A DNA stretch of 16,631 nt from CAZPQV01 sp964588705 (GCA_964588705.1 CAZPQV010000050.1:1-16631); one strand, 5' to 3'; counted from the first letter of the stretch, positions 6,987 through 14,836 are shown. Notes: generated from the letters alone by a model not told the origin. Translations and numbers: made by a program.

Positions 6987-7514
6987 TTAAGGTTTGGAGA
7001 TTTTCTTTTTTACATCATTCTTCTCCGTATAATTAACCATTTTCGAAATGTCATCCGGTGTAAACTTTCCGCTGACATCCACATATACCAGTTCATTTCC
7101 GGAGTTTACGGTAATCAAAAGTTTTCTGATGACGTCTCCCTTTTGCTTTGCCTGAAAATTGATAATTTCTTTATCTTTCTTAATCGTCATCCATTCTTCG
7201 AAACGGTTATTGGTAAGATATTTTGAAAAATCATTCAGCATTTGTGGACTTCCGTTTTGCACCGTCATCACTTTTACATCACTTATTTTTCGGATTAAAT
7301 CCAAAATTGCTTCACCGTCTTCTTCTTTTTTCAAAGCATTTTTTATGAATGGTTTTGCAATCCACATGGGAACGTTCACGCTCATAAACTGCGCATCACT
7401 GTAATCGTAATGAGGGTTGTCGAAAAACGCCATGTTTGGATTTTTTGATACAATGCACGACTGAAATACCGAAAACAGCAGTGCGAAAACTCCAAGTTTA
7501 ATAATTGTTTTCAT
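6987..7514 (-). CDS. DUF4252 family lipoprotein (second copy)
   Basis: A 175-residue protein with a lipoprotein signal ending FQSC (C20), so it is exported and lipid-anchored. The body has the DUF4252 pattern also seen in the upstream neighbour: RFEEWMTIKKDKEIINFQAK and then GNELVYVDVSGKFTPDDISKMVN, which align with KYDELMTVNSKGNKIKFLAS and the GNTVLMMLDGKISMDDVSKLIN segment of that protein. Function is unknown; the family is common in Bacteroidota and often sits beside ECF sigma factors. It is the last gene of a four-gene operon, 5 bp after the previous stop. The pair looks like an old tandem duplication in which one copy is a soluble periplasmic protein and this copy a lipoprotein, which is inference. 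Confidence 0.85.
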   Translation of the reverse strand: MKTIIKLGVFALLFSVFQSCIVSKNPNMAFFDNPHYDYSDAQFMSVNVPMWIAKPFIKNALKKEEDGEAILDLIRKISDVKVMTVQNGSPQMLNDFSKYLTNNRFEEWMTIKKDKEIINFQAKQKGDVIRKLLITVNSGNELVYVDVSGKFTPDDISKMVNYTEKNDVKKKISKP

Positions 7515-7519
7515 CGTTT

Positions 7520-8053
7520 TTATTTCTTCTCAGATTCGTTGATGAGTTTTGAAACATCATCCATAGAGATTTTCCCGTCGAGCATCATCAGAACTGTATT
7601 TCCTTCAGCATTGATTGAAAGCAGCAGATTATCGAGAATATCTTTCGTAGTATCTGAAGCCAAAAATTTGATTTTATTTCCTTTGGAATTCACCGTCATC
7701 AGTTCATCATACTTAAGATTACTCACTGCTTTACCGATTTCTTTTTGAAGATTATCATATCCTAACGTTAATTTTTTAACCTCGGTGCTGTCTTTCTTTT
7801 CGATGGTTGGTTTCTCAACAATCAGAATTTTCAGTCCGTTAATTTTGGATAATAAAGGTTTTATCTGGTCTAATTCGTCATCGCCAATATCCAGTTTATT
7901 CAGCATACTGAACATTGGTTTTGCAATTTTGATGGAAGTTACACCTTCAGCTTCCTGATAACGGTCGAAAAGCTGGTTTAATTTGTCGGTTTGTGCAAAC
8001 ATTACAGTTGGAATGAATGCCAGCATAAAAAGGGATAAAATATACTTTTTCAT
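7520..8053 (-). CDS. DUF4252 family exported protein (first copy)
   Basis: A 177-residue protein with a type I signal peptide (MKKYILSLFMLAFIPTVMFA, cleavage likely before Q21) and no lipobox, so it should be soluble in the periplasm. The C-terminal half carries the DUF4252 signature: YDELMTVNSKGNKIKFLAS followed by LLLSINAEGNTVLMMLDGKI and SMDDVSKLIN. Function is unknown. I chose the ATG at 8051-8053 because it begins the signal peptide and follows the upstream stop by 10 bp; the longer reading starts with TTG at 8074 and overlaps the upstream gene. It is third in the sigma-factor operon and may be a sensor or an output of that system. Confidence 0.85.
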   Translation of the reverse strand: MKKYILSLFMLAFIPTVMFAQTDKLNQLFDRYQEAEGVTSIKIAKPMFSMLNKLDIGDDELDQIKPLLSKINGLKILIVEKPTIEKKDSTEVKKLTLGYDNLQKEIGKAVSNLKYDELMTVNSKGNKIKFLASDTTKDILDNLLLSINAEGNTVLMMLDGKISMDDVSKLINESEKK

Positions 8054-8063
8054 TTTGTTTGTT

Positions 8064-8723
8064 TTAAAAATCAATGGTTAGGTTTTCTATAGGTTGCGCT
8101 TCCTGGATAGTTGAATTTAAGTTGTTGGCGAACATGTGAATTGCCATTTTGGTAATTTCCACAGCTTCTGCTTCGTTGTAAATTTTCTTTCCGTTTATAA
8201 TCACATAATTCGGATTATATTCTGACGGTTCTTCCGGTTTTATTGCTTCCGGATTCTGATTTTCGGCATAAAGAACTCTTCTGTCTTTTTTTATTCTTCC
8301 TCTTTTCGGAAGTATTTGTTCAATCACTTCTTTCTCTGTTGAGAATCTTGCAATAGTTTCAGATTGTTCGTTTTTTATTATTTTACTCTTAGACTTTACC
8401 GTCTGATTATCAACGATTTCAGGAGGCGAGTTTAATGTTTGTTTCTGAGCAGTATTATTATCCTCTTTATTTAAATTCTCATCATTATTATTAAACTGAG
8501 TAAAGAAAATCATTCCTGCGATTAGAGCAACACTTGCTGCCATCCAAAAGAACTTTGGCATTCCGGATGATGGCTTATAACTTGAAAATGGGATAGATTT
8601 CCCCTTTTCTTTGCTTTCTTTTCCGGTCTGTTCCAGGAAGCTGTCAAAATCCCAATTCATTTTTTCTTCCTTTATTTCCTGGAAGATTTCATCGTATTTA
8701 TCCTGTAATCTGTCGCTTTTCAT
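8064..8723 (-). CDS. Single-pass membrane protein in the anti-sigma position
   Basis: A 219-residue protein of no family I can name with certainty. It has a charged N-terminal region of about 55 residues (with NWDFDSFLEQTGKE), one membrane segment near residues 57-77 (FFWMAASVALIAGMIFFTQF), a low-complexity Asn/Asp/Lys linker and a C-terminal region with a small conserved-looking unit, YVIINGKKIYNEAEAVEITK. This topology, together with its position immediately after an ECF sigma gene, is what one expects of an anti-sigma factor. The N-terminus lacks an obvious zinc HxxxCxxC motif, so it is not a standard ZAS-type anti-sigma. The start codon overlaps the sigma gene by 26 bp; a later ATG at 8660 (MNWDFD) would remove the overlap and is a possible alternative. 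Confidence 0.75.
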   Translation of the reverse strand: MKSDRLQDKYDEIFQEIKEEKMNWDFDSFLEQTGKESKEKGKSIPFSSYKPSSGMPKFFWMAASVALIAGMIFFTQFNNNDENLNKEDNNTAQKQTLNSPPEIVDNQTVKSKSKIIKNEQSETIARFSTEKEVIEQILPKRGRIKKDRRVLYAENQNPEAIKPEEPSEYNPNYVIINGKKIYNEAEAVEITKMAIHMFANNLNSTIQEAQPIENLTIDF

Positions 8724-9207
8724 AGCTCATCAGTTGTGTGATTTGTTCTTTAATTTTTTGTCTGGCACGCATTAGATTAACTCTTACAGCGTTCTCTTCC
8801 ATCTCAAGCATTTCCGATATTTCATTCACGGCATAATCTTCTACATCTTTCAGGTGAATCACCATTTTTTGCTTTTCCGGAAGACTGTTGATGAATTTTA
8901 TGATTTCATCTTTCAGATTATTCACCTCCGGTTGATACAACTCACTCCGATGCAGTTGAAGAGCAGCAAAACCCATTTTTACATCTTCGTGTTTCAATCG
9001 GTTCAGGCATTCGTTTTTTACGCATTTCATCGCATACGATTTCAGATTTCCATATTCTGAAAGCTTCTCCTTCATTTGCCAAAACTTCAACATCAGATCC
9101 TGCACTACATCTTCTGCCTCGTCGCTACTCATCACAAACCTTTTCGCAAAACGATACATCTCGTCCTTGAGAATAAATACCGTATCCCTGAATGTTTCGT
9201 GAGTCAT
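8698..9207 (-). CDS. ECF-type RNA polymerase sigma factor
   Basis: A 169-residue sigma-70 family protein with only regions 2 and 4, the ECF layout. Region 2 covers about residues 14-80 and includes SDEAEDVVQDLMLKFWQMKE (28-47), the core-binding and -10 recognition segment. Region 4 covers about 105-155 with LPEKQKMVIHLKDVEDYAVNEI and the recognition helix MEENAVRVNLMRARQKI. It directs RNA polymerase to a specific set of promoters. It is the first gene of an operon with a membrane protein that overlaps it and two DUF4252 proteins. ECF sigma genes often autoregulate, but I see no convincing housekeeping promoter in the 55 bp before the next terminator, only a degenerate TATTTTG on the minus strand. 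Confidence 0.95.
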   Translation of the reverse strand: MTHETFRDTVFILKDEMYRFAKRFVMSSDEAEDVVQDLMLKFWQMKEKLSEYGNLKSYAMKCVKNECLNRLKHEDVKMGFAALQLHRSELYQPEVNNLKDEIIKFINSLPEKQKMVIHLKDVEDYAVNEISEMLEMEENAVRVNLMRARQKIKEQITQLMSYEKRQITG

Positions 9208-9262
9208 AGTTTAGTTTCTGATAATAAGACAGATAAGTTCGGCAAAATATTACATCATTAAT

Positions 9263-9292
9263 AAAAAAATCCGCCAAATTTCTTTAACGGAC
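9263..9292 (-). terminator. Terminator of the GlmU-like gene
   Basis: On the minus strand GTCCGTTAAA and TTTGGCGGAT can pair over 10 positions, including G-U pairs, closing on a GAAA tetraloop. Seven T residues follow (9263-9269). It begins 24 bp after the stop of the GlmU-like gene and lies upstream of the sigma operon, insulating it. Confidence 0.85.
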
Positions 9293-9316
9293 TGATTATC
9301 TTTAACTTAATTAAAA

Positions 9317-10477
9317 TTAATAATTTTCAAAAACATATTTCAGAATACTTTTATCGGCTTCCGTTAGTGGAACTTTTCTTCTGGCCATTGCTTTTTCTGC
9401 AACTTCATACGCTTTTACAAGATTGAATTTTTCATCACCTTTCATTCCACCCCAAGAAAAACTTTCAATCAGATTCGGTGGGAAGCCACTTTTGAAAATA
9501 TTGGCCGCAACACCAACCACAGTTCCTGTATTCAGCTGCGTATTAATTGCGGTTTTGGAATGATCGCCCATAATTAATCCCGCGAACTGAAGTCCGGTTT
9601 TAGCAAAGCTTTTCGTTCTGTAATTCCAAAGTTTTACTTCGGCATAATTATTTTTCAGGTTCGATGAATTGGTATCTGCACCGAGATTACACCATTCTCC
9701 AATCACTGAATTTCCAACAAATCCATCGTGTCCTTTATTAGAATAACCAAAAATTACGATATTATTCACTTCGCCACCAACTTTGGAGTGCGGACCAATC
9801 GTTGTAGCACCATAAATTTTTGCTCCAAGATTAAATTTAGAATCTTCACACAATGCAATCGGACCGCGAAGATTACAGCCTTCCATCACTTCTGCATTTT
9901 TTCCGATATAGATTTTACCGGTTTTGGTATTGATAGTTGAGAACTCAATTTGTGCGCCTTCTTCAATAAATAAATCTTCTTTATTACCTAAAAATCCGTT
10001 GGTTTCGGATAAAGGTTGGGACGTTTTTCCTTTCGTTAACAGTTCGAAATCGTAATTGATTGCTTTATCATTGAAAGAAAATAAATCTGTAGGCTTTTTG
10101 AAAAACAACAGTTCTTCAGTGATGTCCGTCATTTTTTCAATCTGGCTCAGGCTGAAGTTTTCCATATTCACTTTCGCAGCCAAAAGTTCGTTTTCATAAA
10201 CCAACGCTTCTCCCTGCTGAAGATTTTTGATCTTTTCTAAAACTGATTCTGTTGGAATAAAATTCGGAACAATGAAAAGGCTTTCTTTTCCTTCCGGCTT
10301 TTTGAATTTCTCCTGAAGAAAATCTTCTGTGATATAAGAAACATCATCCGAATTAAGAAGTTTTTGCCAACGTTCCGCGAAAGTCAGTATTCCGCAACGC
10401 ATTTCTGCAGTTGGTCTTGTGAAAGTTAGCGGAAGAAAATCTTCCCAATATTGTGCGTCTGAAAAAACGAGTTGCAT
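9317..10477 (-). CDS. GlmU-like sugar nucleotidyltransferase/acyltransferase family protein
   Basis: A 386-residue protein of the Bacteroidota GlmU-like family. The N-terminus (MQLVFSDAQYWEDFLPLTFT, then RPTAEMRCGILTFAERW) fits that family's divergent nucleotidyltransferase half; the usual GlmU GxGTRM motif is absent. From about residue 165 the sequence becomes a left-handed beta-helix of hexapeptide repeats (IYIGKNAEVMEGCNLRG, IYGATTIGPHSKVGGE, VNNIVIFGYSNKGHDGFVG). Family annotation proposes UDP-GlcNAc diphosphorylase plus glucosamine-1-phosphate acetyltransferase activity for cell-wall precursor supply, but this is not established for each member. It lies 148 bp downstream of rpmE2, separated by a strong terminator and a short GGTTGAG-type repeat, so it needs its own promoter, which I could not identify. 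Confidence 0.88.
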   Translation of the reverse strand: MQLVFSDAQYWEDFLPLTFTRPTAEMRCGILTFAERWQKLLNSDDVSYITEDFLQEKFKKPEGKESLFIVPNFIPTESVLEKIKNLQQGEALVYENELLAAKVNMENFSLSQIEKMTDITEELLFFKKPTDLFSFNDKAINYDFELLTKGKTSQPLSETNGFLGNKEDLFIEEGAQIEFSTINTKTGKIYIGKNAEVMEGCNLRGPIALCEDSKFNLGAKIYGATTIGPHSKVGGEVNNIVIFGYSNKGHDGFVGNSVIGEWCNLGADTNSSNLKNNYAEVKLWNYRTKSFAKTGLQFAGLIMGDHSKTAINTQLNTGTVVGVAANIFKSGFPPNLIESFSWGGMKGDEKFNLVKAYEVAEKAMARRKVPLTEADKSILKYVFENY

Positions 10478-10484
10478 ATTTCTT

Positions 10485-10508
10485 AGGTTGAGGTTGAGGT
10501 TACGGTTG
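10485..10508. repeat. Short hexamer repeat before the GlmU-like gene
   Basis: Four head-to-tail hexamers: AGGTTG, AGGTTG, AGGTTA and CGGTTG, starting 8 bp upstream of the ATG of the GlmU-like gene. A related AGGTTAAG occurs about 40 bp further away. It falls in the untranslated leader or promoter region of that gene. Confidence 0.6.
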
Positions 10509-10571
10509 AGATAAAGATTACACGATATTGATTATTTGTGTTCTCTAGGTTAAGACAAACAAAAATACAAT

Positions 10572-10602
10572 AAAAAAAGTCTTCCCAAATTGGAAAGACT
10601 TT
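10572..10602 (-). terminator. Terminator of rpmE2
   Basis: On the minus strand an 11-bp stem (arms 10576-10586 and 10592-10602, one G-U pair) with a 5-nt loop, followed by a run of seven T residues (10572-10578, partly shared with the stem). It lies 24 bp after the rpmE2 stop. Confidence 0.88.
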
Positions 10603-10625
10603 AATTTATCACTAATTCTGCAAAA

Positions 10626-10877
10626 TTATTTTGCGAATTTTTTGTACTTGTTCATGAACTTATCTACTCTACCAGCAGTATCTACAAGCTTCACTTTGCC
10701 TGTGTAGAAAGGGTGAGAAGTTGAAGAGATTTCCATTTTTACCAACGGATAAGTTTCTCCTTCGTATTCGATTGTGTCTTTAGTTTCTGCAGTAGATTTG
10801 CAAAGAAACATCTCGTCGTTACTCATATCTTTGAAAACAACAAGTCTATAATTTTCCGGGTGAATTCCTTTTTTCAT
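10626..10877 (-). CDS. rpmE2: Type B 50S ribosomal protein L31
   Basis: An 83-residue L31 of the large ribosomal subunit. The start MKKGIHPENYRLVVFKDMSN and the segment EISSTSHPFYTGKVKLVDTA are characteristic, as is GRVDKFMNKYKKF near the end. It is the type B (zinc-independent) form: the CxxC zinc ligands of type A L31 are absent and only one cysteine (C26) is present. In some bacteria such forms replace the zinc form under zinc limitation; here it may simply be the only copy, as is usual in Bacteroidota. It is transcribed alone from a near-ideal promoter with a leader of about 65 nt that could hold a control element, though I saw no convincing structure there. Confidence 0.97.
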   Translation of the reverse strand: MKKGIHPENYRLVVFKDMSNDEMFLCKSTAETKDTIEYEGETYPLVKMEISSTSHPFYTGKVKLVDTAGRVDKFMNKYKKFAK

Positions 10878-10949
10878 AATAAAAATTTAAAAAATTAAAG
10901 TTTTGCTTCAGAAATAGTAATGGATATTCCTCTGCTAAATTTTAGACTG

Positions 10950-10979
10950 CAAAAGTAAGAATTATTTTTAAATCCACAA
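10950..10979 (-). promoter_or_regulatory. rpmE2 promoter (TTG-N19-TACTTTTG)
   Basis: On the minus strand TACTTTTG (10950-10957) is an exact -7 element, and TTG (10977-10979) is separated from it by 19 bp. This matches the strong Bacteroidota consensus and leaves a leader of about 65 nt. Confidence 0.8.
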
Positions 10980-11026
10980 ATTGTTTACTGATAATTATTT
11001 CAATAATAATTATTCATTTTTTTGGT

Positions 11027-11034
11027 TAAATTTG
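11027..11034 (+). promoter_or_regulatory. Possible -7 element of the five-gene plus-strand operon
   Basis: TAAATTTG is an exact TAnnTTTG match 18 bp before the ATG of the first gene. No TTG lies 19-22 bp upstream, so the -33 element is poor. The region between this and the divergent rpmE2 promoter is only about 45 bp. Confidence 0.45.
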
Positions 11035-11052
11035 AAAGATATTCAATAATTG

Positions 11053-12441
11053 ATGAAACTGAAATTTCTTCCCGGAATCATATTCTGCATTTTTCTCCTT
11101 CTAACTTCGTGCAACCGCGATGAAATCTCATTTGAAGCACCAACGAAAGCATTAGCGTTTTCGCAGGATACATTGGTTTTGGATACGGTTTACAATCAGG
11201 TTCGCTCCGAAACTTATGCTGTGAAAGTATACAATCTTGAAGATAAGGATATCCGCATTCCGAGAATTACGCTTGAAAAAGGCGAAGCTTCCCTTTACCG
11301 CTTGAATCTTGATGGAAAATCAGGAACGGATTTTACTAATATTCCACTTCGCAAAAAGGACAGTGTGTTTATTTTTGTTGAAATTGCTCCAATTGCCAAC
11401 GCTAAGGAAGCGATTTATGAAGACCGAATAAATTTCAGCACCAATCAGCACGTGACACTGCTTTCGGTGGTTCAGGATGCCGAATTTTACATTCAGACGT
11501 CTACCAATCCGAATGTCATCAATCAAAATGTAACCTGGACGAGTGACAAAGCAAAAATAATTTACGGTGAACTGACTTTAGCTGAAGGAAAAACACTCAA
11601 CATCCAAAAAGGAACAAAAGTTTACTTCACAAAAAACAGTGGTTTGACAGTTTCAAAAAATTCTATTCTCAACATCAATGGTGATTTAGGTGATGAAGTT
11701 GTGTTCCGCGGCGACCGTAATGATGCAAGATACGACACACTTCCAGCAAACTGGAACGGAATAAAAATGGAGGAAGGTTCTTTAGCCAACATCAATTATG
11801 CACGAATTTTTGGTGGAACCGTCGGTCTTGAAATGCAAAAAAGTGCAGCCAACATCAGCAATTCTTTCATTCATACGTTTCAGAATTTTGGAATTTTAGC
11901 AGTAAATTCAACCATAAATGCCAAAAATATGGTGATGTATAATTCGGGCGAAGCAAATCTTGGTATTTTCAAAGGCGGAACTGTCGATTTAACGCACTGC
12001 ACTTTGGCCAATTACTGGACTACAAACACTTCACTTCCGGGACTGGCACTTTACGCAACCAATGAATGGAGCAATTCCGGATCTGTAGAAAATGCTGCTT
12101 TGAATCTTAATATTAAAAATTCTATTCTTTACGTAAACCGTGATAACGGAATTGTTTTTAAACCAACTTCCGGACAACCATTCAACTATCTGATTGAAAA
12201 TTCATTGGTGAAATACGGAAATAACGCCGGATATAATTTCGACGGAAATACAATGATTGTCAATTCAATCAAAAATGAAGATCCGAAATTCCTGAATTAT
12301 TATTTGGAAAAAACCAACCTGAGAGTTGCCCAGGATTCTCCGGCAAGAGGAAAAGCAAAGCTGGCGACGGCACAAATGGTGCCTCAAGATATTGTGAAAG
12401 TTTCAAGAACTTCAAACCCTACAATAGGAGCTTATCAATAA
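11053..12441 (+). CDS. Lipoprotein with right-handed beta-helix repeats
   Basis: A 462-residue protein with a lipoprotein signal, IFLLLTSC (C20). After it comes an Ig-like N-terminal part (about 25-140; VLDTVYNQVRSETYAVKVYN, then KKDSVFIFVEIAP) and from about 170 a long parallel beta-helix-type stretch with recurring short strands and Asn/Gly turns (INGDLGDEVVFRG, NWNGIKMEEGSLANINYARI, NISNSFIHTFQNFGILAVNS, LNLNIKNSILYVNRDNGIVF). Similar architectures occur in pectate-lyase-fold and adhesin-like surface lipoproteins of Bacteroidota, but no catalytic site is evident and I assign no activity. I chose the ATG at 11053; the codon before it is TTG in frame. It opens a tight plus-strand operon, 6 bp before the MazG-like gene. 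The protein ends in a segment common in such proteins, NPTIGAYQ. Confidence 0.85.
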   Translation: MKLKFLPGIIFCIFLLLTSCNRDEISFEAPTKALAFSQDTLVLDTVYNQVRSETYAVKVYNLEDKDIRIPRITLEKGEASLYRLNLDGKSGTDFTNIPLRKKDSVFIFVEIAPIANAKEAIYEDRINFSTNQHVTLLSVVQDAEFYIQTSTNPNVINQNVTWTSDKAKIIYGELTLAEGKTLNIQKGTKVYFTKNSGLTVSKNSILNINGDLGDEVVFRGDRNDARYDTLPANWNGIKMEEGSLANINYARIFGGTVGLEMQKSAANISNSFIHTFQNFGILAVNSTINAKNMVMYNSGEANLGIFKGGTVDLTHCTLANYWTTNTSLPGLALYATNEWSNSGSVENAALNLNIKNSILYVNRDNGIVFKPTSGQPFNYLIENSLVKYGNNAGYNFDGNTMIVNSIKNEDPKFLNYYLEKTNLRVAQDSPARGKAKLATAQMVPQDIVKVSRTSNPTIGAYQ

Positions 12442-12447
12442 TATAAA

Positions 12448-12774
12448 ATGGAAATTACAAATCTTCAGAATCAGGTTGACGAATGGATAAAAACAGTTGG
12501 TGTTCGCTACTTCAACGAATTGACCAATATGGCAATTTTATCCGAAGAAGTTGGCGAAGTCGGAAGAATTATTGCCCGAAGATACGGCGAGCAAAGTGAA
12601 AAAGAAATCGATAAAACGAAAGATTTAGGTGAGGAACTGGCTGATGTTTTATTCGTAACTTTATGTTTGGCAAATCAAACCGGAACAGATTTGCAAACCG
12701 CTTTCGACAAAAAGATGAAGATAAAAACCGACCGTGATAAAGAAAGACATCAAAATAATGAAAAGCTGAAATAA
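12448..12774 (+). CDS. MazG-like nucleotide pyrophosphohydrolase
   Basis: A 108-residue all-alpha protein of the MazG superfamily, single-domain form. The magnesium-binding residues are visible: EExxE at E33, E34 and E37 (LSEEVGEVGR) and E63/D66 in GEELADVLF. Such enzymes cleave nucleoside triphosphates, often noncanonical ones, to monophosphate and pyrophosphate; the substrate here cannot be read from sequence. The size fits the short single-domain group, not the two-domain E. coli MazG. It sits 6 bp after the lipoprotein gene and 3 bp before aroA, so it is part of the same transcript. The link with these neighbours is probably historical rather than functional. Confidence 0.92.
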   Translation: MEITNLQNQVDEWIKTVGVRYFNELTNMAILSEEVGEVGRIIARRYGEQSEKEIDKTKDLGEELADVLFVTLCLANQTGTDLQTAFDKKMKIKTDRDKERHQNNEKLK

Positions 12775-12777
12775 ATT

Positions 12778-14016
12778 ATGCTTCTCGAAAAAGTAAAATT
12801 AGTTCAAAATAAGACCATACAAATCTGCGGTTCGAAGAGTATCTCGAACCGTTTACTGATTTTGCATTCGCTTTTTCAAAATATCAGGATTGATAATATT
12901 TCGGATTCACAGGATACGGATTTGCTTATAAAAGCTCTCCAAAGCGACTCTGAAATTATCGACGTTCACCACGCAGGAACAGCGATGCGATTTCTTACAT
13001 CATATTTTGCGATTCAACCCGGAAAAGAAGTTACAATTACCGGTTCCGAAAGGATGAAGCAGCGGCCGATAAAACATTTGGTTGAAGCACTTCGTGACTT
13101 GGGAGCAGAAATAGAATATCTTGAAAACGAAGGTTTCCCTCCTTTAAAAATAAAAGGAAAACCTATCCAAAAAAGTAACGTAAAGATTTCCGCAAACGTG
13201 TCGAGCCAATACGTTACTTCTTTGATGCTGATTGGTGCAAAACTTCCAAACGGTCTGAACATCGAACTTGAAGGTGAAATAACTTCCCGACCATATATTG
13301 AGATGACCTTCAAGATTTTTCGTAAAATTGGAATCGAAGCATCACTTCACGACAACAAAATTTCGATAAAACCATTTCATTTGGATCCAAAACTTTCCAA
13401 TATCGTTTATGTTGAAGTAGAAAGCGACTGGTCTTCGGCATCCTATTTTTATTCGTTGGCCGCTATTGGAAGAGGAAATATCAATTTAAAAAGTTTTGAA
13501 AGCCGTTCAATTCAGGGAGACTCTGCTTTACAAGAAATTTACTGGAAGTGGTTCGGGATCAATACCGTTACTGATATGCAGGAACATTTAATCAGTTTAT
13601 TTCCGGAACCACAACTGATTCCCGACTTCATCGAAATTAATATGAATGACTGTCCGGATATCGCGCAAACAGTTTGTGTAACAGCAACCGCACTCGAAAT
13701 CCCCTTTCATATCACAGGATTGGCAACATTGAAAGTGAAGGAAACTGACCGATTAACGGCATTAAAAAATGAACTTAAAAAAATAGGTTGCGAAACAGAA
13801 ATTACGGACGATTCTATTAAATCGATTCGTTTTACAGAACCGGATAAAAACATATCGATAAATACGTACAACGATCATAGAATGGCGATGAGTTTTGCAC
13901 CTTTTGCCCTAATTAAAGAGTTAACAATTGAAAATGAAGAGGTTGTAGAAAAGTCATATCCAAAATTTTGGGAAGATTTTTCAACAGTAACAGAAAAAAC
14001 AAAGCACTTTGAGTAA
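12778..14016 (+). CDS. aroA: 3-phosphoshikimate 1-carboxyvinyltransferase (EPSP synthase)
   Basis: A 412-residue enzyme joining shikimate-3-phosphate and phosphoenolpyruvate, the sixth step of the shikimate pathway, in the cytoplasm. Active-site landmarks are present in order: GSKSISNR (K20, R25), AGTAMR (66-71), SSQ at 142-144, DCPDIAQT with the probable catalytic D294, KETDR (321-325) and NDHRM (365-369). The residue after AGTAMR is phenylalanine where E. coli has proline, which I recall as ordinary for Bacteroidota enzymes. The protein is somewhat shorter than E. coli AroA (427 residues). No other aromatic-pathway genes are in the window. The gene overlaps the next one by 8 bp, which suggests translational coupling. 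Confidence 0.97.
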   Translation: MLLEKVKLVQNKTIQICGSKSISNRLLILHSLFQNIRIDNISDSQDTDLLIKALQSDSEIIDVHHAGTAMRFLTSYFAIQPGKEVTITGSERMKQRPIKHLVEALRDLGAEIEYLENEGFPPLKIKGKPIQKSNVKISANVSSQYVTSLMLIGAKLPNGLNIELEGEITSRPYIEMTFKIFRKIGIEASLHDNKISIKPFHLDPKLSNIVYVEVESDWSSASYFYSLAAIGRGNINLKSFESRSIQGDSALQEIYWKWFGINTVTDMQEHLISLFPEPQLIPDFIEINMNDCPDIAQTVCVTATALEIPFHITGLATLKVKETDRLTALKNELKKIGCETEITDDSIKSIRFTEPDKNISINTYNDHRMAMSFAPFALIKELTIENEEVVEKSYPKFWEDFSTVTEKTKHFE

Positions 14017-14803
14017 AGTAATCATCATAACAGGAACTTCTGCAGGAATCGGCTTTGCACTTGCGGAGTATTTTGGCAAAAAAGGAAATAAAGTTTACGG
14101 TTTGAGCAGGAAAAATGTTGAAAACCCGCATTTCAAAACAATTCCAACAGACATTACAGACCTGTCCCAGGTTGAGAATGCTATTTCGGAAATATTAAAA
14201 GCAGAAAACAGAATTGACGTTCTGATCAACAACGCAGGAATGGGAATGGTGGGACCAGTGGAAGATTCGACGAAAGAGGAAATCTTAAAACTTTTCAATC
14301 TCAATCTGGTAGGCTCCGTACAGATGATGTCTGCAGTTCTACCGAAAATGAGAGACCAGAAATCTGGAAAGATCATCAATGTTTCGAGTATTGGTTCTGA
14401 AATGGGATTGCCGTTCCGCGGCTTTTATTCGGCATCAAAATCTGCTTTAGATAAAGTTACCGAAGCAATCAGGTACGAAGTTTACCCTTGGAATATTGAA
14501 GTTTGTTCGCTTCATTTAGGTGATATAAAAACCAATATCGCCAACAGTCGTGTGAAAAGTGAAGTTTCTGAACCATATAAAAACGTCTTTAATAAAGTTT
14601 ATTCGTTGATGAATTCTCACGTCGATGCCGGAACCGAACCAATTGACGTCGCTGCATATATCGATACTCTTCTCAGTAAAAACAAGTGGAAAGCACATTA
14701 TTATTTCGGAAAATTTGGACAGAAAATCGGCGTTCCTCTGAAATGGTTACTACCACAGAATTTCTACGAAAACCTGATGAAAAAGTATAATAAAATGGTT
14801 TAA
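14009..14803 (+). CDS. Short-chain dehydrogenase/reductase (SDR), TTG start
   Basis: A 264-residue classical SDR with an NAD(P)-binding Rossmann fold: TGTSAGIG (8-15), NNAG (74-77), catalytic serine in NVSSIGS (about S127), and YSASK giving Y140 and K144. The oxidised or reduced substrate is unknown. The reading begins with TTG at 14009, overlapping the aroA stop by 8 bp. No ATG or GTG in frame would keep the beta1 strand and the glycine motif, since the first internal Met is at about residue 78, so TTG is the only sensible start. The overlap argues for translation coupled to aroA. The segment after residue 190 is variable, as usual for the substrate loop. Confidence 0.93.
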   Translation: MSKVIIITGTSAGIGFALAEYFGKKGNKVYGLSRKNVENPHFKTIPTDITDLSQVENAISEILKAENRIDVLINNAGMGMVGPVEDSTKEEILKLFNLNLVGSVQMMSAVLPKMRDQKSGKIINVSSIGSEMGLPFRGFYSASKSALDKVTEAIRYEVYPWNIEVCSLHLGDIKTNIANSRVKSEVSEPYKNVFNKVYSLMNSHVDAGTEPIDVAAYIDTLLSKNKWKAHYYFGKFGQKIGVPLKWLLPQNFYENLMKKYNKMV

Positions 14804-14836
14804 TGACTGTTTTTAATATATCCTAAATGAAACCTT

